The position numbers and the translations under genes are program-made. Below the pieces are notes generated by a model, which was not told where the DNA came from, searched no databases, and worked only from the letters and a program-made list of their open reading frames with translations. Source: Bombyx mori (taxonomy: Eukaryota; Arthropoda; Insecta; Lepidoptera; Bombycidae). Taken from it: a stretch of 64,000 nt of DNA. Shown here one piece after another: positions 40,043-53,624 of this stretch. Positions within the stretch are counted from its first letter, which is position 1. The number at the start of each line of letters is the position of its first letter. The stretch spans positions 7,663,001-7,727,000 of the forward strand of contig NC_085119.1 in the NCBI RefSeq assembly GCF_030269925.1, given 5' to 3'.

Positions 40043-41060
40043 CTTATTATAATTTTTTGTGCTCTGGTGAAATATCAGATGGGCGCCGAGATGGTCCGCT
40101 CTTTTATAAAAAAGTAAAATAAGACTAGAGCTGTGTTATTTTATTAATAATTCTTCGAAAGTCCCATATATATCATCAACCTTTAGAAATTGTGAAGGGA
40201 TTGTTGATAGTTTTCTAAAATCTACTACCGCATGACACAACTCACGAATATTATCGTGTCTGTGACGACTTCTAGATTGCATTCCTGATTATTTATTACT
40301 GTAGTCCAGACGAAGACGAAAGCCCAACATTAAAGGCTTTACGTCAGACGCTTCTGAAAATAAATATTAGACAAAAACGTCACAAACGTAGGGGATTATT
40401 TATTGTTCAGTAAACAAAAATTCTGCAAATCATAAAAAATTACAATTTAAATAAACGGATTATGCACACAAATTCGATTTATTGTAGACACGTAGTGTTT
40501 TTAGCAGCATCATTGGTGACGACAAACTTGAATGAAGCCTTTCTTATGCGTGACATTTTTAATCTAATTGCAAAAGCTACGTAATTATGTAAGAATTATT
40601 TGGTACATTGTATAATTCGTTTCGTATTCGAATAATATTACATCTTCTATCATGAATATCACTTAAAACAGAGTCTATGAGAAATAAAAATGGTTGCATT
40701 ATACAAACGTTTTTTTCTTGTGATTTTTACGTTCATGGATTACTTTGAGTCATATTATTGAAGTCTCAGTAGCGTTGCAATAAATACTGGCCTTTCGGAC
40801 AGAGCACTGTATGACTTCGCAGAAATTAGGAGACGGTCTTAACTTAGGCTACGGTATTAACTAAACCACTTAAGCACATAATACCACTACAGTTCAAGAA
40901 GGAATTAGGAGTAATTGTCTATTAACTTACTAAAATATGCATAATTTTCTCAATTTGCATATTAACTTGCCCTTCTTCCTTTTCCGATATGTCACGAAAC
41001 AAGTAAGTTGGTAGTCTTATTCCTGTAGCTCAACTTATTTCTCTGTAATGTTTATGATTT
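40043..41060. other. Intergenic, no gene seen
   Basis: AT-rich, short frames only. The end merges into the mariner remnant; its left inverted repeat was not identified. Confidence 0.4.
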
Positions 41061-41745
41061 TTGGAATGGGGTTATCATATAAAGCGATCTAGACGGTTAC
41101 ATGTGGCATGGTTCTGCCAGTATTATGCCTTGTTGAATCGATACAGAAATGAAGGAATATTGGATCAAATTGTGACATGTGATGAAAAGTGGATTCTTTA
41201 CGATAACCGTAAGCGAAAAATGCAATGGCTGACCCCAGATCAAATGCCGCAACAGTGTCCTAAAGCAAAGCTTACCAATAAAAAGGTAGCAGCTTGGTGG
41301 TCTCCGCATGGTGTTATTTACTATAGCTTTCTCCGATCTGGTCAAGCAATAACGGCAGATTTTACTGTGACGAACTCCGAACGATTATAGCAAAACTTGC
41401 AGTGAAACAGCCCCGACTCATGAATCGATCTTCACCATTATTGCTCCATGATAACGCGAGACCTCATATAGCACGAGAAACCGTTTTAACTCAACAGGAA
41501 ATGCAATTAGAAACCATTCGTCATCCTTCGTATTCGCCAGACCTTGCTCCAACGAACTACCATTTTCATCGTGATTTGGACAATTTTTTACGTGATAAAA
41601 AGTTTTCTTCCCAGGAGGCAGTGTAAAAAAATGCTTTCAAACAGTTTGTAGAATCTAGATCACCAGAGTTCTATCGCAAATGCATAAATGACCTTCCTAT
41701 TAGATGGCAGCAATGTATAGATAATAATGGCCATTTTGATTAAAT
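41061..41745 (+). pseudogene. Degenerate mariner transposase
   Basis: Two frames (41061-41390 and 41402-41626) plus stop-ridden downstream sequence together cover the catalytic half of a SETMAR/mariner-type transposase: TCDEKWILYDNRKRKMQWL, LLHDNARPHIA and YSPDLAPTNYHFHRDLDNFL. The N-terminal DNA-binding part is missing. The third catalytic position is Asn (PTNYHF), where active relatives have Asp. Frameshift near 41390-41400 and several stops after 41626. A different mariner lineage from the ISWI-intron copy. Confidence 0.88.
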
Positions 41746-41861
41746 AAATATGTTTGATTAAATGAAAAAAAAAACGAATTTCAATTTTTCAGTACAAATC
41801 GGCAACACAGTTTGAAACTTTAACCCCTAATATTACAGGATATTTCCTGTATATTTTCTGT

Positions 41862-41973
41862 AACAATATTTTTTTGTTAATTCTGCGTAGAATTATGATT
41901 TTACATATTTTTTTTTAAACTTAATTTTTTTTGTTAATATTTTTTTGTTTAGAATTAACAAAAAAATATTGTT
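41862..41973. repeat. Perfect 23-nt inverted repeat, 112-bp stem-loop
   Basis: Arms 41862-41884 and 41951-41973 (AACAATATTTTTTTGTTAAT and so on) are exact complements around a 66-base AT-rich loop. Lies 0.1 kb past the dead mariner. May be a tiny MITE. Confidence 0.7.
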
Positions 41974-43107
41974 TTGATTACCAAGTTCTTCTTATATGAA
42001 ATGAGTCCCTTTTGAAGTGTTTTGTAAATTATTTTAAATATAAAGCGACTCGGATTGCAACACTTCCCTATTTATTTTTCTATTTATTTTTTATTAATTG
42101 CCCTATAATTCAGTTGAACATTTCCTTTTATAATTGTCTATTTATAATTGTTGAACAGAACATCTCTATAATTGTTGAAGTCTCATAATAATTGTTGAAG
42201 AGAACATCTCTATTTATAATTGTTGTTGGTATTATTATCATTTGACCAATTAAGAAATGCTTATTGGTGACCACATTCCCTTAATACAGAGGAATAATTA
42301 ATTGGAAGGCAACCCGTGAGGGTGACGTACATATGTCATAAATATACAGATTTTTAAAAATTTAAAAATCCATCTAAATTTTTCTTTAATTTGAATTTTT
42401 AAATCCCTGAGAGAAACGTGACTGCTAGTCTAAAAACAAAAAATAATCTGTCAACAGTTTTTAAATTGATCAAGTCAATTGTACTTGAGTGCTGGAAATA
42501 TGGAGATCGTGATATATTGGCCTCAGAGAGCTCTTTTTGAATATTCGATAAAGTGTATAGAGCAAGCCAATAATTCTTCATATTCCTATAGGCTGCGGAT
42601 TCTTGAGCCATATAATAAGAAGCGATTTGTATATGTCCTTGAAATAGTTTATTGTCATGATTTTTTCGATTATGAAGCCGTACCAGTATGCCAGTAGGCC
42701 TTCTTTGACACTAAAAAATTATACTGTGTTTTATAAAGTTGCGGATAGTATAATAGGGTTTCATTTTGGTTCACTTTTGCTTAGAAGTGTTATTCATCAA
42801 CAAGATACCAACAACGTTAGTAATGATGTTATTACCATTAAGATAATTACCACATAAAGTCAGGGCGTTATAAATTCGCAATCCAGACACGTGCTTAATG
42901 TTGACGCATTAATGTTCCTGACGACATTACAGTCTAATTCTTGATTCTGTTTTCATTTCGGTTGAAAAAGTTGCTTAACTTTTAATAAGAAAGCTTAGAG
43001 ATTCTTTAAGCTTTCTTTCTCTAAGCTTTAAGTTTTAAAGTAGAATTTATAAATTCTGCTTTAAAACTTAAATTAGATATTAACTAATTTATTAAATTAT
43101 ATTATTG
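41974..43107. other. Intergenic, short repeats only
   Basis: Contains a local cluster of TATAATTGTTGAA-type repeats (about 42130-42230) and a near-perfect 20-bp-arm palindrome at 43030-43069. No coding. Confidence 0.45.
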
Positions 43108-43247
43108 TTTTTTTATTTATTGCTTAAATGGTTGGATGAATTCATGGCCCACCTTAAGTGGTAAGTTAAGTGATTACCGAAGCCCATAGACATCAACAAC
43201 GCAAATATGGCCACCAACCTTGAGACATGAGGTCTAAGATCCCAGTT
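43108..43247 (-). repeat. Bm1-like SINE, 3' fragment
   Basis: T run then GCTTAAATGG...CCCACCTTAAGTGG...CCAACCTTGAGACATGAGGTC, the 3' end of the family on the minus strand, strongly diverged. Confidence 0.65.
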
Positions 43248-43446
43248 TTTATGGCACACGCTTACGTTAATTAAAATTAGTGGTTTCTTATGAAAACTGA
43301 AATAAAAAATTAGATTGCACTAAAAGGTTTAATTGATTTGAAACAAAAACTTACAAAGCGTGATGTTAAAAATTAGAAAAAAAACTTAGTACGTTAGAAT
43401 AAATTGAATTTAAACCCGAGGGGCTTCCTGAATTTATTAGCGTATG

Positions 43447-43889
43447 TTTTTTTTTTATGCTTAGGTGGATGGACGAGCTCACGGCTCACCTGATGTTAAG
43501 TGGTTATCAGAGCCCATAGACATCAACACAACGTAAATGCCGCCACCTACCTTGAGATATAAGCTCTAAGTTCTCAGTATAGTTACAACGGCTGCCTCAC
43601 CTTTCAGACCGAAATGCATTACTCTTTCACGGCAGAAACAGGCAGGGTGGTGGTACCTACTCGTGTGGACTCACAAGACGTCCTACCACTAGTAATTACG
43701 CAAATTATAATTTTGCGGGTTTTGTTTTTATTTCGCGATGTTATTTATTCCTTCATCGTGGAAGTCAATCGTGAACATTTGATATGTACGTATTTGATTA
43801 AATTGGTACTTGCTTGTGGAATTCAAATACCAATGCATCGCAAGATACGAATGCACCGGACGTCTTATCCTTTATGGTACGACGACTTC
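43447..43889 (-). repeat. Bm1-like SINE, full length
   Basis: Minus-strand copy extending from the A-tail through GCCGTGAAAGAGTAATGCAT-type text to the tRNA-like head near 43840-43889 (GGACGTCTTATCCTTTATGG in plus orientation). The B box is eroded. Confidence 0.8.
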
Positions 43890-45769
43890 GAATATATCGG
43901 ATAAGTATGTATGTGATCAATTGATAATGAATTATTTTTATATTTTTCGAAATGATTTCATTGTAAATCAAAGTAATGTTTTTTTTTTAATCGTTACTAT
44001 GAATTAAATTACATTTAGCCGAAAATAATATAAATTGAAAACTAGAAAAATATGGTTCAAATCAATTATCGTTTTCAAGTTTCTTTGAGAACGAAAACAA
44101 GAAAATCTCAATCTCAAAGACAAGAACATTTTGCTGATCTAAGTTCAGAGATTATTGGTAGAGATAATTAAAGATAACAGATAGATTATATATAGATTAC
44201 TATAGATTACAGGGAGCTATAGATTACTTTTTATTTTTATTACTACTTATCTATCTGACTATTAAATGAATTATAAGATGGTTGGTTTTGGGGTTATTTC
44301 GGTGGTAACGGAATTACTTAATCACAAAAATTAATCTAAAACAACAACTTAATGGTTTGCTTAGTAAAATCATTTTTGTCATGAAATCAATAAAAAATCC
44401 AATATATGTATTACAGTATTGAGGACTAAGATTTGGTTTTACAATTATCTTTTTTCTTGGTAGGCTGAGATTGGAGGTTTTAGACGAAGAAGAAACATTT
44501 AAAATATAAAATTTAAAAGTAGTAAAATTTTATATTTTATTTGTGAAGAGAACTTAGAAATAAAACATTTTACTGAATAAAAAAACGATTGAGATAGGAG
44601 GTTTTATGATAATTTTTCACAAATGTGGACATTTTGTTGCTCTTTATGAGCTGGTCTCAAAAGAGCAGTGTGAAGTCGTTCAAAAGTCGGAAATAGCAAG
44701 ACAAAACATACGCAGTACATATTAGTATGTGTCTTTCGGCAGACAATTGCAACGACCCAAAGAAAATAAGTGCTGAAAACATAGCAGGAAAAAGTTCAAA
44801 ACGAGTGATTTTTTACGTGACTGTAACGGAAAGGGATTATACATAATATTAACACAAATTAATTTTAACAGTGATCTTAAAATAAGTAAAGCCTTAATTG
44901 ACCAACGGGGATCTTACCCTAGTTTATTTGTGTATTGCGGCGTAGACAAGCAGAGAGAATGAATGAAATTATATCATTTTTCTTTTAACCACATCATTTA
45001 AAATAATACATAGTACGCTCATAGATAAGTAATATAGGAAATGAAGATGTAATAAAACGTAATTCAAAAGAATCCAATGTCACATTCAGTAATTTGTGAA
45101 TGAGAGTGAGCTGGGTGTCAGCTTTGTATATCTATATTGAGCTCCATAACCCTACAGCGCGTTGATCGATCGAATTTGGCATTGGGCCAAAATTGAAAAT
45201 GATTTATACATTACTAATTGCAGGTAATGAGTAGGTAATAAATTTTCACCATCGGCACCTAGGAGAATAATTGTTGATTTACTTATTAACTTAAGGAATA
45301 AGTTTTCATCTTTTGTATGGAGTAATGGCGCTCAGTTGATTAACATCCTCCCGTGTTCTTGTGTCGCATCCATACGTCTAATTGAGTAGTGTTTCACTTT
45401 CATTATTTTAAACCGCTTTCTTAGTTTTTCATATTATAATCAGCAATAATTTATTGATTCGATTTAAGAATATATTTTTTTTACTTTTTCAACGCATTAC
45501 ACTGAATATTTTTCGAAATATTTCTTATGCTCGCCAAAGTTTTGGAACCCTTCAAATTGGCCCTCGCGTCTTTTTATGTAAAAGACAGAACCGTTTCCTT
45601 TCCACAAATTTATTTGAAAATACTTTTTTTGCATTGACTTTTTATTCGTAGACTGAGTCATGGAGACGCACTTAGAATTATTAACATTATAAAAACGGCA
45701 CAAATAAAGATACTAAATTAAATTTATTGTACCGCATGGGAAGATCCCACGTCCTACATTCAATTTCTT
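43890..45769. other. Intergenic, no gene seen
   Basis: AT-rich sequence with short frames only; no repeats with definable ends. Confidence 0.4.
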
Positions 45770-46016
45770 ACTAGTGGTAAGACCTCTTGTGAGTCCGCAC
45801 GGATAGGAACCACCATCCCGCCTATTTCTCCCGTGAAGCAGTAATGCATTTCGGTTTGAAGGGCGGGGCTGCCCTTGTAACTATACTGAGACCTTAGAAC
45901 TTATATTTCAAGATGGGTGGCGCATTTACATTTACGTTGTCTATGGGCTCCAGTAACCACTGAACACCAGGTGGGCTGTGAGCTCGTTCACCCATCTAAG
46001 CAATAAATAAAAAAAG
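45770..46016 (+). repeat. Bm1-like SINE, 5'-truncated
   Basis: Starts CTAGTGGTAAGACCTCTTGT and ends CACCCATCTAAGCAATAAAT with an A-rich tail. Head missing. Confidence 0.8.
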
Positions 46017-46819
46017 TGTTCTTATTTCAAACATTAACCCATAAAATACAATTGAGACATCGACCTCATGTTTCAATATGTTGCTTTACACTAGATGTGT
46101 CGTGAGGTTGTACAGCATATTATACAGTACTACGCGAAAAAGAACAAAGACAATTGCGAAAATAATACGATTTTATTTGAACAGGAATAATTGGATTAAA
46201 ACAAAATCCTTTCGACCATTCATTTGTATTAAACGCACGATACATTTGAAAATTACCGCCGGTCTCGTGCCATTTTAGAATCTCCAATCAACTCATTTGT
46301 AGAGTTTGCATTTAATTAATTCCCTTTGTTATGGCCCGTGCTAGCGGCAGCTGTCTTTAAAATTGTCCTAGTTACTGTTTTCATTTCAGAACAATAAACA
46401 AATTGCCATTCAATAAGATAATGTGGTCCAAGATTCAATTGACGCAACCAAGCTTAGTATGGAACGGTATAGTTACTGTTCAACAGTATACTACAATTAG
46501 ATGAAAATTATTTAACTAGACTTGGGTTTTCCTAGCTAAATTTGTATTGGGAGCATTCGATTTCCTATTTCATTGATAGCTGTGATCACTGCTAAATACG
46601 ATTGGCATAGGTAGGTATAAATAAAAAATCGTAAATAAATAGCTTTTATTATCTACTGCTTGTACGAAGGTTAGGAGTCGCTATGAAGATAACTTGTTTT
46701 AAAATCCACAAAAATAAATATATGTCGGTGAGGGATATCTTCAGTGGTTCCAAATAATATGACTTCATTAATAATAATATAGTGACGCAAGGAGCCGTTG
46801 ATACTGCTTTTTTCCTACC
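46017..46819. other. Intergenic, no gene seen
   Basis: AT-rich; only short chance frames. Confidence 0.4.
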
Positions 46820-47130
46820 TATTCGTACGGGTAGGTGAGCTCACGGGTTCAACCTGAGAGAATTTGCTAACACTAGCCCTAGCAAGAGCAGTGCTTCGCA
46901 AAATCTACCACCGGATCGAAATCGCGACCCACTGAGAAGATCCAGCGAGAAACTCAGTGGGCTGTGTTTTATGGGTTAATTCGCTTCTCGAACTCTTCGT
47001 CGTAATCGATGAGTTCGACGAGGACGGTGACTGGTTCTTGAGGGTCCTAAAAGTACCGAGAGTGAATCCGGGGGATCCGACAAGACATGTTTCGGGCGAT
47101 GGCGGCTTTGCGTTGTCCCGTCGCGGTCGG
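46820..47130 (+). repeat. Dispersed repeat fragment, probably LINE-derived (BMC1-like)
   Basis: Third relative of 8452-8785: GCAAGAGCAGTGCTTCGCAA, ACTGAGAAGATCCAGCGAGA and CTCAGTGGGCTGTG are shared. Diverged, no coding. Confidence 0.6.
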
Positions 47131-47319
47131 ATAAGTTGTTACCGTATTGTATGTACTTACTACAAGAAAGCGACAATGGCGAAGGTTAGAATTTATTCCG
47201 AGGTATATTTGTAAGCATTGTTTTGTGGATGAGAACTGTACCGTAGTTATTTCACTTTACTTGTCTGTCAAGGCTAAATTAAAATTGTAACCTCGTTATC
47301 CTCAACCTTATTGATGTAA

Positions 47320-47561
47320 TTTACTGGTGGTAGGGCCTCTTGTGAGTACGCACGGGTAGGTACCACCACCCTGCCTGTTTCTGCCGTGAAGCAGTAATGC
47401 GTTTCGGTTTGAAGGGCGGGGCAGCCGTTGTAACTGAGACCTTAGAACTTATATCTCACGGTAGGTGGCGCATTTACGTGGTAGATGGCTATGGGCTCCA
47501 GTAACCACCTAACACCAGGTGGGCTGTGAGCTCGTCAAACCATTTAAGCAATAAAAAAAAA
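47320..47561 (+). repeat. Bm1-like SINE, 5'-truncated
   Basis: From TTTACTGGTGGTAGGGCCTC to AAGCAATAAAAAAAAA. Close to the other copies in the body; head missing. Confidence 0.8.
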
Positions 47562-48267
47562 ATTCAGTCTCTGACGCTATATTAAATTTAATAATAATAA
47601 AGTAAGCAAAACCCTTTAACCAGTCTTTGAATGCTCAACTCTTGATTGCCAACATTTCAGAGGACCATCTGACAGATTTACCTATTAAGTGAATTCGATA
47701 CTAAATCCCACTTGAAGTATCAACCCCGAAAACTTCAATATTCCAGGAAGTTTTTTTTAGCAATCGACTAAAATATAATCCATTACATTAAAAATGGTCT
47801 CAGAAGCAGTAGATTTCTAAAATGAGATTCATTAAGGAAATATGTAATCAGAGACTTGTTCAAGAATTTTACTATTAAGAGTTCAATGACATAGCAATAG
47901 AAGTTAACAAAGGATTCCATTATCCTTCTTACCCCAAATTTTCCAATAAAACTGGTATTTTACATGGTATTTTAATATAGTTTAAAGTCAAATGCTCAAG
48001 CAGAAATTGAGATAGATTGAAATATTAATATTAGTAGATAGTTTTAAGTCACTGAAATTGCCTTTATTATTGGGTTTTAAATAACATAATACTGGCATTA
48101 TTAGTTCTATGATGCCAAACGCAGTCGCATTTATTCTTAATTTAAAATCCTAAATTAATCGAATGTAGATAAATTTCAGAGAAAACAGTTTCAAGATCTG
48201 ATTTACGAATGTTTAAATTACCTAAATAAGATCATTAGATATACATAAATATCACTGTTTTTCAATC
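47562..48267. other. Intergenic, no gene seen
   Basis: AT-rich; nothing recognised. Confidence 0.4.
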
Positions 48268-48455
48268 TTGGCCGTGAAGCAGTCATGCGTTCTTGTTTCA
48301 AGGTTAGATAGCCTTTAATCCTTGCAAATAATGCTTTGACCTCATGCGTTTGAGACCGGCGACTGCTTTATCGTTGTGATGTGTATGAAATCTGGTAGCC
48401 ACTTAACTACAGGCGTCCCGTTAGATTCTTTGTCCATCTACGCCCACATAAAGCA
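48268..48455 (+). repeat. Old, diverged Bm1-like fragment
   Basis: GGCCGTGAAGCAGTCATGCG and GGTAGCCACTTAACTACAGG follow the family order but with many changes. Confidence 0.5.
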
Positions 48456-50621
48456 GATAATTTTCGTGTTACCACGTATTCTTTTATGAAACCCTATGGT
48501 AATTTATCTTGCAGTTGCTATTTGGATCACGGTAGAATTTTGTCGTATTCACGGTATCGTTTATTTCTGGTGTTAGAGCGACAAGAGCGTTGACTCAGTA
48601 AGATTACGATTTAAATATAGGCGGGGGCTAGTTGCCAAATCATTGGGGAAATGTTCGAACCAGAGAGCGGGGTATCTGAAGAATTCAGACGGATCACAAT
48701 CGTTTTGTGAATTGGTGGGAAATCATTTAATGTTTAGCACTTGTTTGGCACGTGTAACGATTCTGACTTTGTCAAATATCAGTTCTATTATATAGGCCAG
48801 ATTATAGCGTATTCTGTGATGAATTTATCCGCGGGAATCAAATTTGGAACGAAATATTATAAAGAGTTCGTAAATAAAAAAGTATATCTACGTGAATGCA
48901 TGATTAAAAAAATTCTTAATTTAATTTTCGTTTGTTTAAACGTTTAAGAACAAACAACAATTTTAATAATATGGTAATTGTGGAAAATCAGCTCGGTGAT
49001 ATCGACAAACTTCGTGATAAAATACTCATTTAAGGGTTGGACGAAAGCTGACATTAAGAAACTTTCATTCGCGGCAGGTGTTTAAATTATGTAGATGGAA
49101 ATTCATTACGAGGAAATTCATTCATTCATTCATTATTCATCATCAAAAACAAAAAAAAAACTAGCAGCATTGTATTCTATGGTTGTCTCTCTGGTTGAAT
49201 GGTTATTGATACTTACTGAAGTATATCTCTGTATCTTAGATAATATCATCTCTGAAAAAATTGTACGCTTCAAAAATCTAAGTTTAGGCCCGAAATCCAA
49301 GCCTAGTTCGGTTGTTAAAAGCATTGAGCCCATGCTGGAATCTATATTTTTTTATGTTTGATGCAATTGCACTATTTCGCAAATTTTACTACACTATCTA
49401 ATTATTACCCTAACATAAACCTAAAGTAAAATCTACTTTTGAAAATATTTGAAAGCCAGAGACATGAAAAACCTAACTCTAAAAAGAGATTAACATATGT
49501 ACATGTCTGAAGGATTTAGCCCGCAAGAGAAATGAGATATAATTCAAGATTGAAATGAACTTGTGAAGGTTTCACTTCTATCGTAGGTGCAATTTTCTCT
49601 GTAAAATAGCTTTTTTATTAAATCGTGTATGTTTTTTTTCTTGGGGAGTTCAACCTCTAGACTATATTTTTTAGATCAATTAACTTAGTAACAATTGGTA
49701 AAGTCAAAACCGTTAAGTACCTTTGCCTCCAGTGTTTCTCAAACTTTTATTTATTTTAGTAGCATTATTCAATAGCGAAGTTTATTAAAAGAAAATGAAA
49801 TAACAAATGGATAAATTTAATACATAAAATTTCGTATTGCGATCATTTGGGTAACACGAGTTTTTATTGCTTAAGTTTCTTTGTTGTAACTGTAATAAAC
49901 AAAGGCTTGATTATCCGAAATTACGCTAATAAACAAAATATATAAACGTGTGTGTAATGTAGGTAAAGAATGCTTTTAAAATGTTTAAAAAAAAATGTTT
50001 TTGTAAAATAGTTAGGTTTTTTGCAGTAAAACCGCACACGCTATGTCCGTTGTCTACCGCAGATATGTATGTTCGTGTCTGAGGTCACTGATTTATGTGG
50101 GGACATACGTGTAAATCTCTGCGAATGAGTGTGTTACGAGATATTACGTTTTGAAAACATTTCAAGCCAGCCAGTGCCGTCCATTAACTGGATTGCCATT
50201 GGGATTAAATTTATTTTAGGGTTGGTATTATGGACATGGTTCGAATTTGAAAACATCGCATATTCGACTTTTTTTATATCAATTTTTTTAATATCCATTT
50301 TAAGAATATGTGTTTGTGTAATTACTCGTAAAGGGATTGTTGCAAGACCAATAGCTTTGATACGGTTCTGGTTCGAAGGGCGAGACAGCCGGTATAATAT
50401 TTATTTGAGACTTAGACCTCATGTGTCAAGGTCGATGACCAAATTCAGGTTGTGATCGAGAATCTATGGAATCTGGTGATCGTGAGCTCGACCTGCCTGT
50501 GCAATATTAAGACTTTGCTTAGGACTATTATTATTTTTAGTGTTTATTATTATAGTCTTCAATAGAGTTTCGTAGGTTTCACATAGTATCTTATTACTAG
50601 TATAAAAAAAATTATATTATA
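48456..50621. other. Intergenic, no gene seen
   Basis: AT-rich; frames up to 108 codons (50129-50455) have no recognisable domain, and the end of that frame overlaps SINE-like text (GACCTCATGTGTCAAGGT). Confidence 0.4.
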
Positions 50622-50643
50622 TAATAATAATAATAATAATAAT
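50622..50643. repeat. (AAT)n microsatellite
   Basis: About seven AAT repeats. Confidence 0.9.
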
Positions 50644-50802
50644 ATATAGTATAGTATAGTCCGTCAATTCTTGCAGGAAGACCTAAATATTCTACAAGTA
50701 GAGAATGAAGCTCACTTGGCTTAGGCCCGTGATCTTCATTATACCGAAATATCTTAAGTATTTCGAGAAACACAATACAAAAAAAATATAATAATAATAA
50801 TT

Positions 50803-51247
50803 TGAAGTCGTCGTGGCCTAAAGGATAAGACGTCCGGTGCATTCGTATCGAGCGATGCACCGGTGTTCGAATCCCGCTGGCGGGTACCAATTTTTCTAAT
50901 GAAATACATACTCAACAAAATATGTTCACGATTTACTTCCACGGTGAAGGAATAACATCGTGCAATAAAAATGAAACCCGCAAAATTATAATTTACGTAA
51001 TTACTGGTGGTAGGACCTCTTGTGAGTCCGCACGGGTAGGTACCACCGCCCCGCCTATTTCTGCCGTGAAGCAGTAATGCGTTTCGGTTTGAAGGGTGGG
51101 GCAGCCGTTGTGACTATACTGAGAACTTAGAACTGTATCTCAAGGTGTGTGGCGCATTTACTTTGTAGATGTCTATGGGCTCCAGTAATCACTTAACACC
51201 AGGTGGGCTGTGAGCTCGCCCACACATCAAAGCAATTAAAAATAAAT
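50803..51247 (+). repeat. Bm1-like SINE, full length, best copy
   Basis: A tRNA-like head with A box (TGGCCTAAAGGATAAGACGT) and a good B box (GGTGTTCGAATCCC) is followed by the AAATGAAACCCGCAAAATTA segment, the CTGGTGGTAGGACCTCTTGT body and a short A-rich tail. It is the best reference copy in the window and shows internal RNA polymerase III promoter elements. It would be transcribed by Pol III and moved by a LINE in trans. Confidence 0.9.
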
Positions 51248-51760
51248 TATTTATACTTTGCGCATAAAAAAATACACACTCAATACTCCTCCTCCTTGCG
51301 TCGTATTCCTCAGTGCTGAGGGTAATGACCTTTACGGAGCACTTTTGTTAGGACTATGTCCCTCCATTCACTCCTGTCCTCCGCGCAGTGGATAGCGACA
51401 TTGATGCTGGATTCCAAAGTCGTCTTAATCTGATCGGATTTTCATGTCAAACATTGTGCAGCTTTAACTCAGGTTTGTCTATATAGGTTCCAGAGCCCAG
51501 CTATAAGCCAAACATCAAATAAAAAATATATATAATTCAAACATGTAAACCAAGTTGTTGGTTTAGCTTTCAATAAAATCTTACATAACGTTTTACGTTT
51601 TCTTCGTAGTTTTTTTTAGAACGATTCTATCTAATTTTTACGTCTAAATTTTGAAGAATTCAATCTTTTGCATTGGATATTGTAAATGTAATCAATGCTA
51701 TCTATATTAAATTTAAGATTTATATCGCACTGTTTATTTGTTTTTTGGTGTACAATAAAG

Positions 51761-51763
<3 letters not shown>

Positions 51764-51797
<34 letters not shown>
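51764..51797. repeat. (CT)n microsatellite
   Basis: About 17 CT repeats. Confidence 0.95.
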
Positions 51798-51798
<1 letters not shown>

Positions 51799-52533
51799 TT
51801 CAAACGTAAATAAATCATGATTTAAAACATGGTTTTTGAATCAAGACTACATCAATTTATAGAAAGGAGATATCGCAAACCTTTCTGGATGTGTTAGCAA
51901 TGAAGAGTTGCATTGCAATCGGAGAACGAACACATGAAACATAAACAAAAAATTATAATAAATTAACACAAAATTAAATTATATTAATAAGATACATTTT
52001 CATCCATAAAGTATTTTATTACATTTAATGATCAAAATATGTAGTTTAGGTTGCCTTATAAAACATTTAGAAAAAAGATAAACCGCATTATCTTCGCGTT
52101 TTACGGACAACCGTAATTGAGAAAATCCGGAACTTTTCACAAAGCGCACGAATTTAGCACTGTTGTTTTATTTTATTCCTTTATCCAGCATGATGAATAT
52201 GTAAATTGAAGGCCTCCACTGGATTTGCGGCAATTTCCCTGACAGGAATTGTAAATTGTTCTATATAACTTGATTCTCTGAAGTTCCCTATTTTAATTGG
52301 AACCAGGATGCTTTGATGCGCTAAATTTGATTAGGCCCATGAGTTAGAGTTAGGTGTTAATCAAAACATATTCTGTGTAAGCCAGCGTTGAATGATTACC
52401 AAAAAAAACGAGTTATATTCTTGTATTATTTTTATATATGTGAATTTTAGGTTCCTTTCTTATGCGTGAGCTGTCTTCCATGGCAAAACATCTTTTAGAA
52501 ACGGTGTCTTTTAATATTATCTTATTTTATATA

Positions 52534-52557
52534 TGTGTGTGTGTGTGTGTGTGTGTG
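52534..52557. repeat. (TG)n microsatellite
   Basis: About 12 TG repeats. Confidence 0.95.
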
Positions 52558-53272
52558 ACTGACGCAAAAAGGAAACTAAAACTATCTGAATATGGTTGCC
52601 ATATTGTGTATTCAACAAAGTTGACGTATATTTGGCGATCCAGCTATTTAATTGGCAGTGTGCCAAATATCCATTCAGTGAAGATCATTTCAAAAGGAAA
52701 AGTCGCGTTGGCTGACTGATGGGCAATAATTCCAACTGCCTACAGCAAACTATGCCAATTCTTGTTTACCGGGTGTTTTCTTCTGATAGATATGTTATTA
52801 TAATAGACATATTATTACATAAATGTATTTTTTTTACATGTACATAATTCAGACATGATTACATATAAAAGTAACTAGAACTTACTACCTATGTGGACTT
52901 TATTGATTTTACTAAATTTACTGAATTATACATTATATTAATCAAAACTTAAAACGTTAATATATTTGATCTGCTAACAATAATAACTCAGTATTTTAAT
53001 TGTATTAAAGTGAATCAAACTTTGATAATTAGCCCCGTGGCACGAGGTAAAAAGATAAGCCTGTAGTCAAGAAATTATTTATATGACCATATATGTGTGT
53101 ATCTATTTCATAAATAAAAATACAACAGACAATGTTGGATAATGAAAATTTCTTACCGCAAGCTTCATTCTTTCACATAATACGAAATTGAAAATTATTC
53201 GATGTAAGCCATCATGCAGTACAAATTCATGAAAGTTTTAATTTTTTTTTAATGTTTCAATTTTAATTATCA

Positions 53273-53624
53273 CTAGCGACCCGTCCTTGCTTCGTTTCGG
53301 AAACATTAAATTTTATTATTGATAGCAGAGTCCCGCGATGTTACCCGCGATTATTGTCGTACCGCGGGTGACGCCGCGGGGCGAAGCTAGTCCAAAAAAA
53401 GTAGCCTAAGTTACTCCTTATATCATCAGTTACCTATCAGTGAAAGTCTTGTCAAAATCGGTCCAGCCATTCTAGCAATTAGCCGAAACAAACAGACAGA
53501 CAGACAAAAATTGTAAAAAATATTATTTTAGTGTATGTACCGTATATATATTCATATAAATGTAGTAAAAACCGGTTATTTCAATATTACAAACAGACAC
53601 TCCAATTTTATTTATAAGTATAGA
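53273..53624 (-). mobile_element. Helitron-like non-autonomous element, uninterrupted
   Basis: Minus-strand copy of the element in the ISWI intron. On its own strand it starts TCTATACTTATAAATAAAAT after A and ends GGACGGGTCGCTAG before T. 352 bases, no coding. It shows the sequence across the point where the ISWI copy is split by the mariner (GTAATATTGAAATAACCGG). Confidence 0.8.

Larger units (their letters stand above)
51248..53272. other. Intergenic with two microsatellites
   Basis: AT-rich, no gene. (CT)n at 51764-51797 and (TG)n at 52534-52557. Confidence 0.45.

Noticed and set aside
50803..50895. Possible tRNA gene
   Set aside because: A and B boxes are present, but the stems do not pair properly and the sequence continues into the SINE body, repeated elsewhere in the window.
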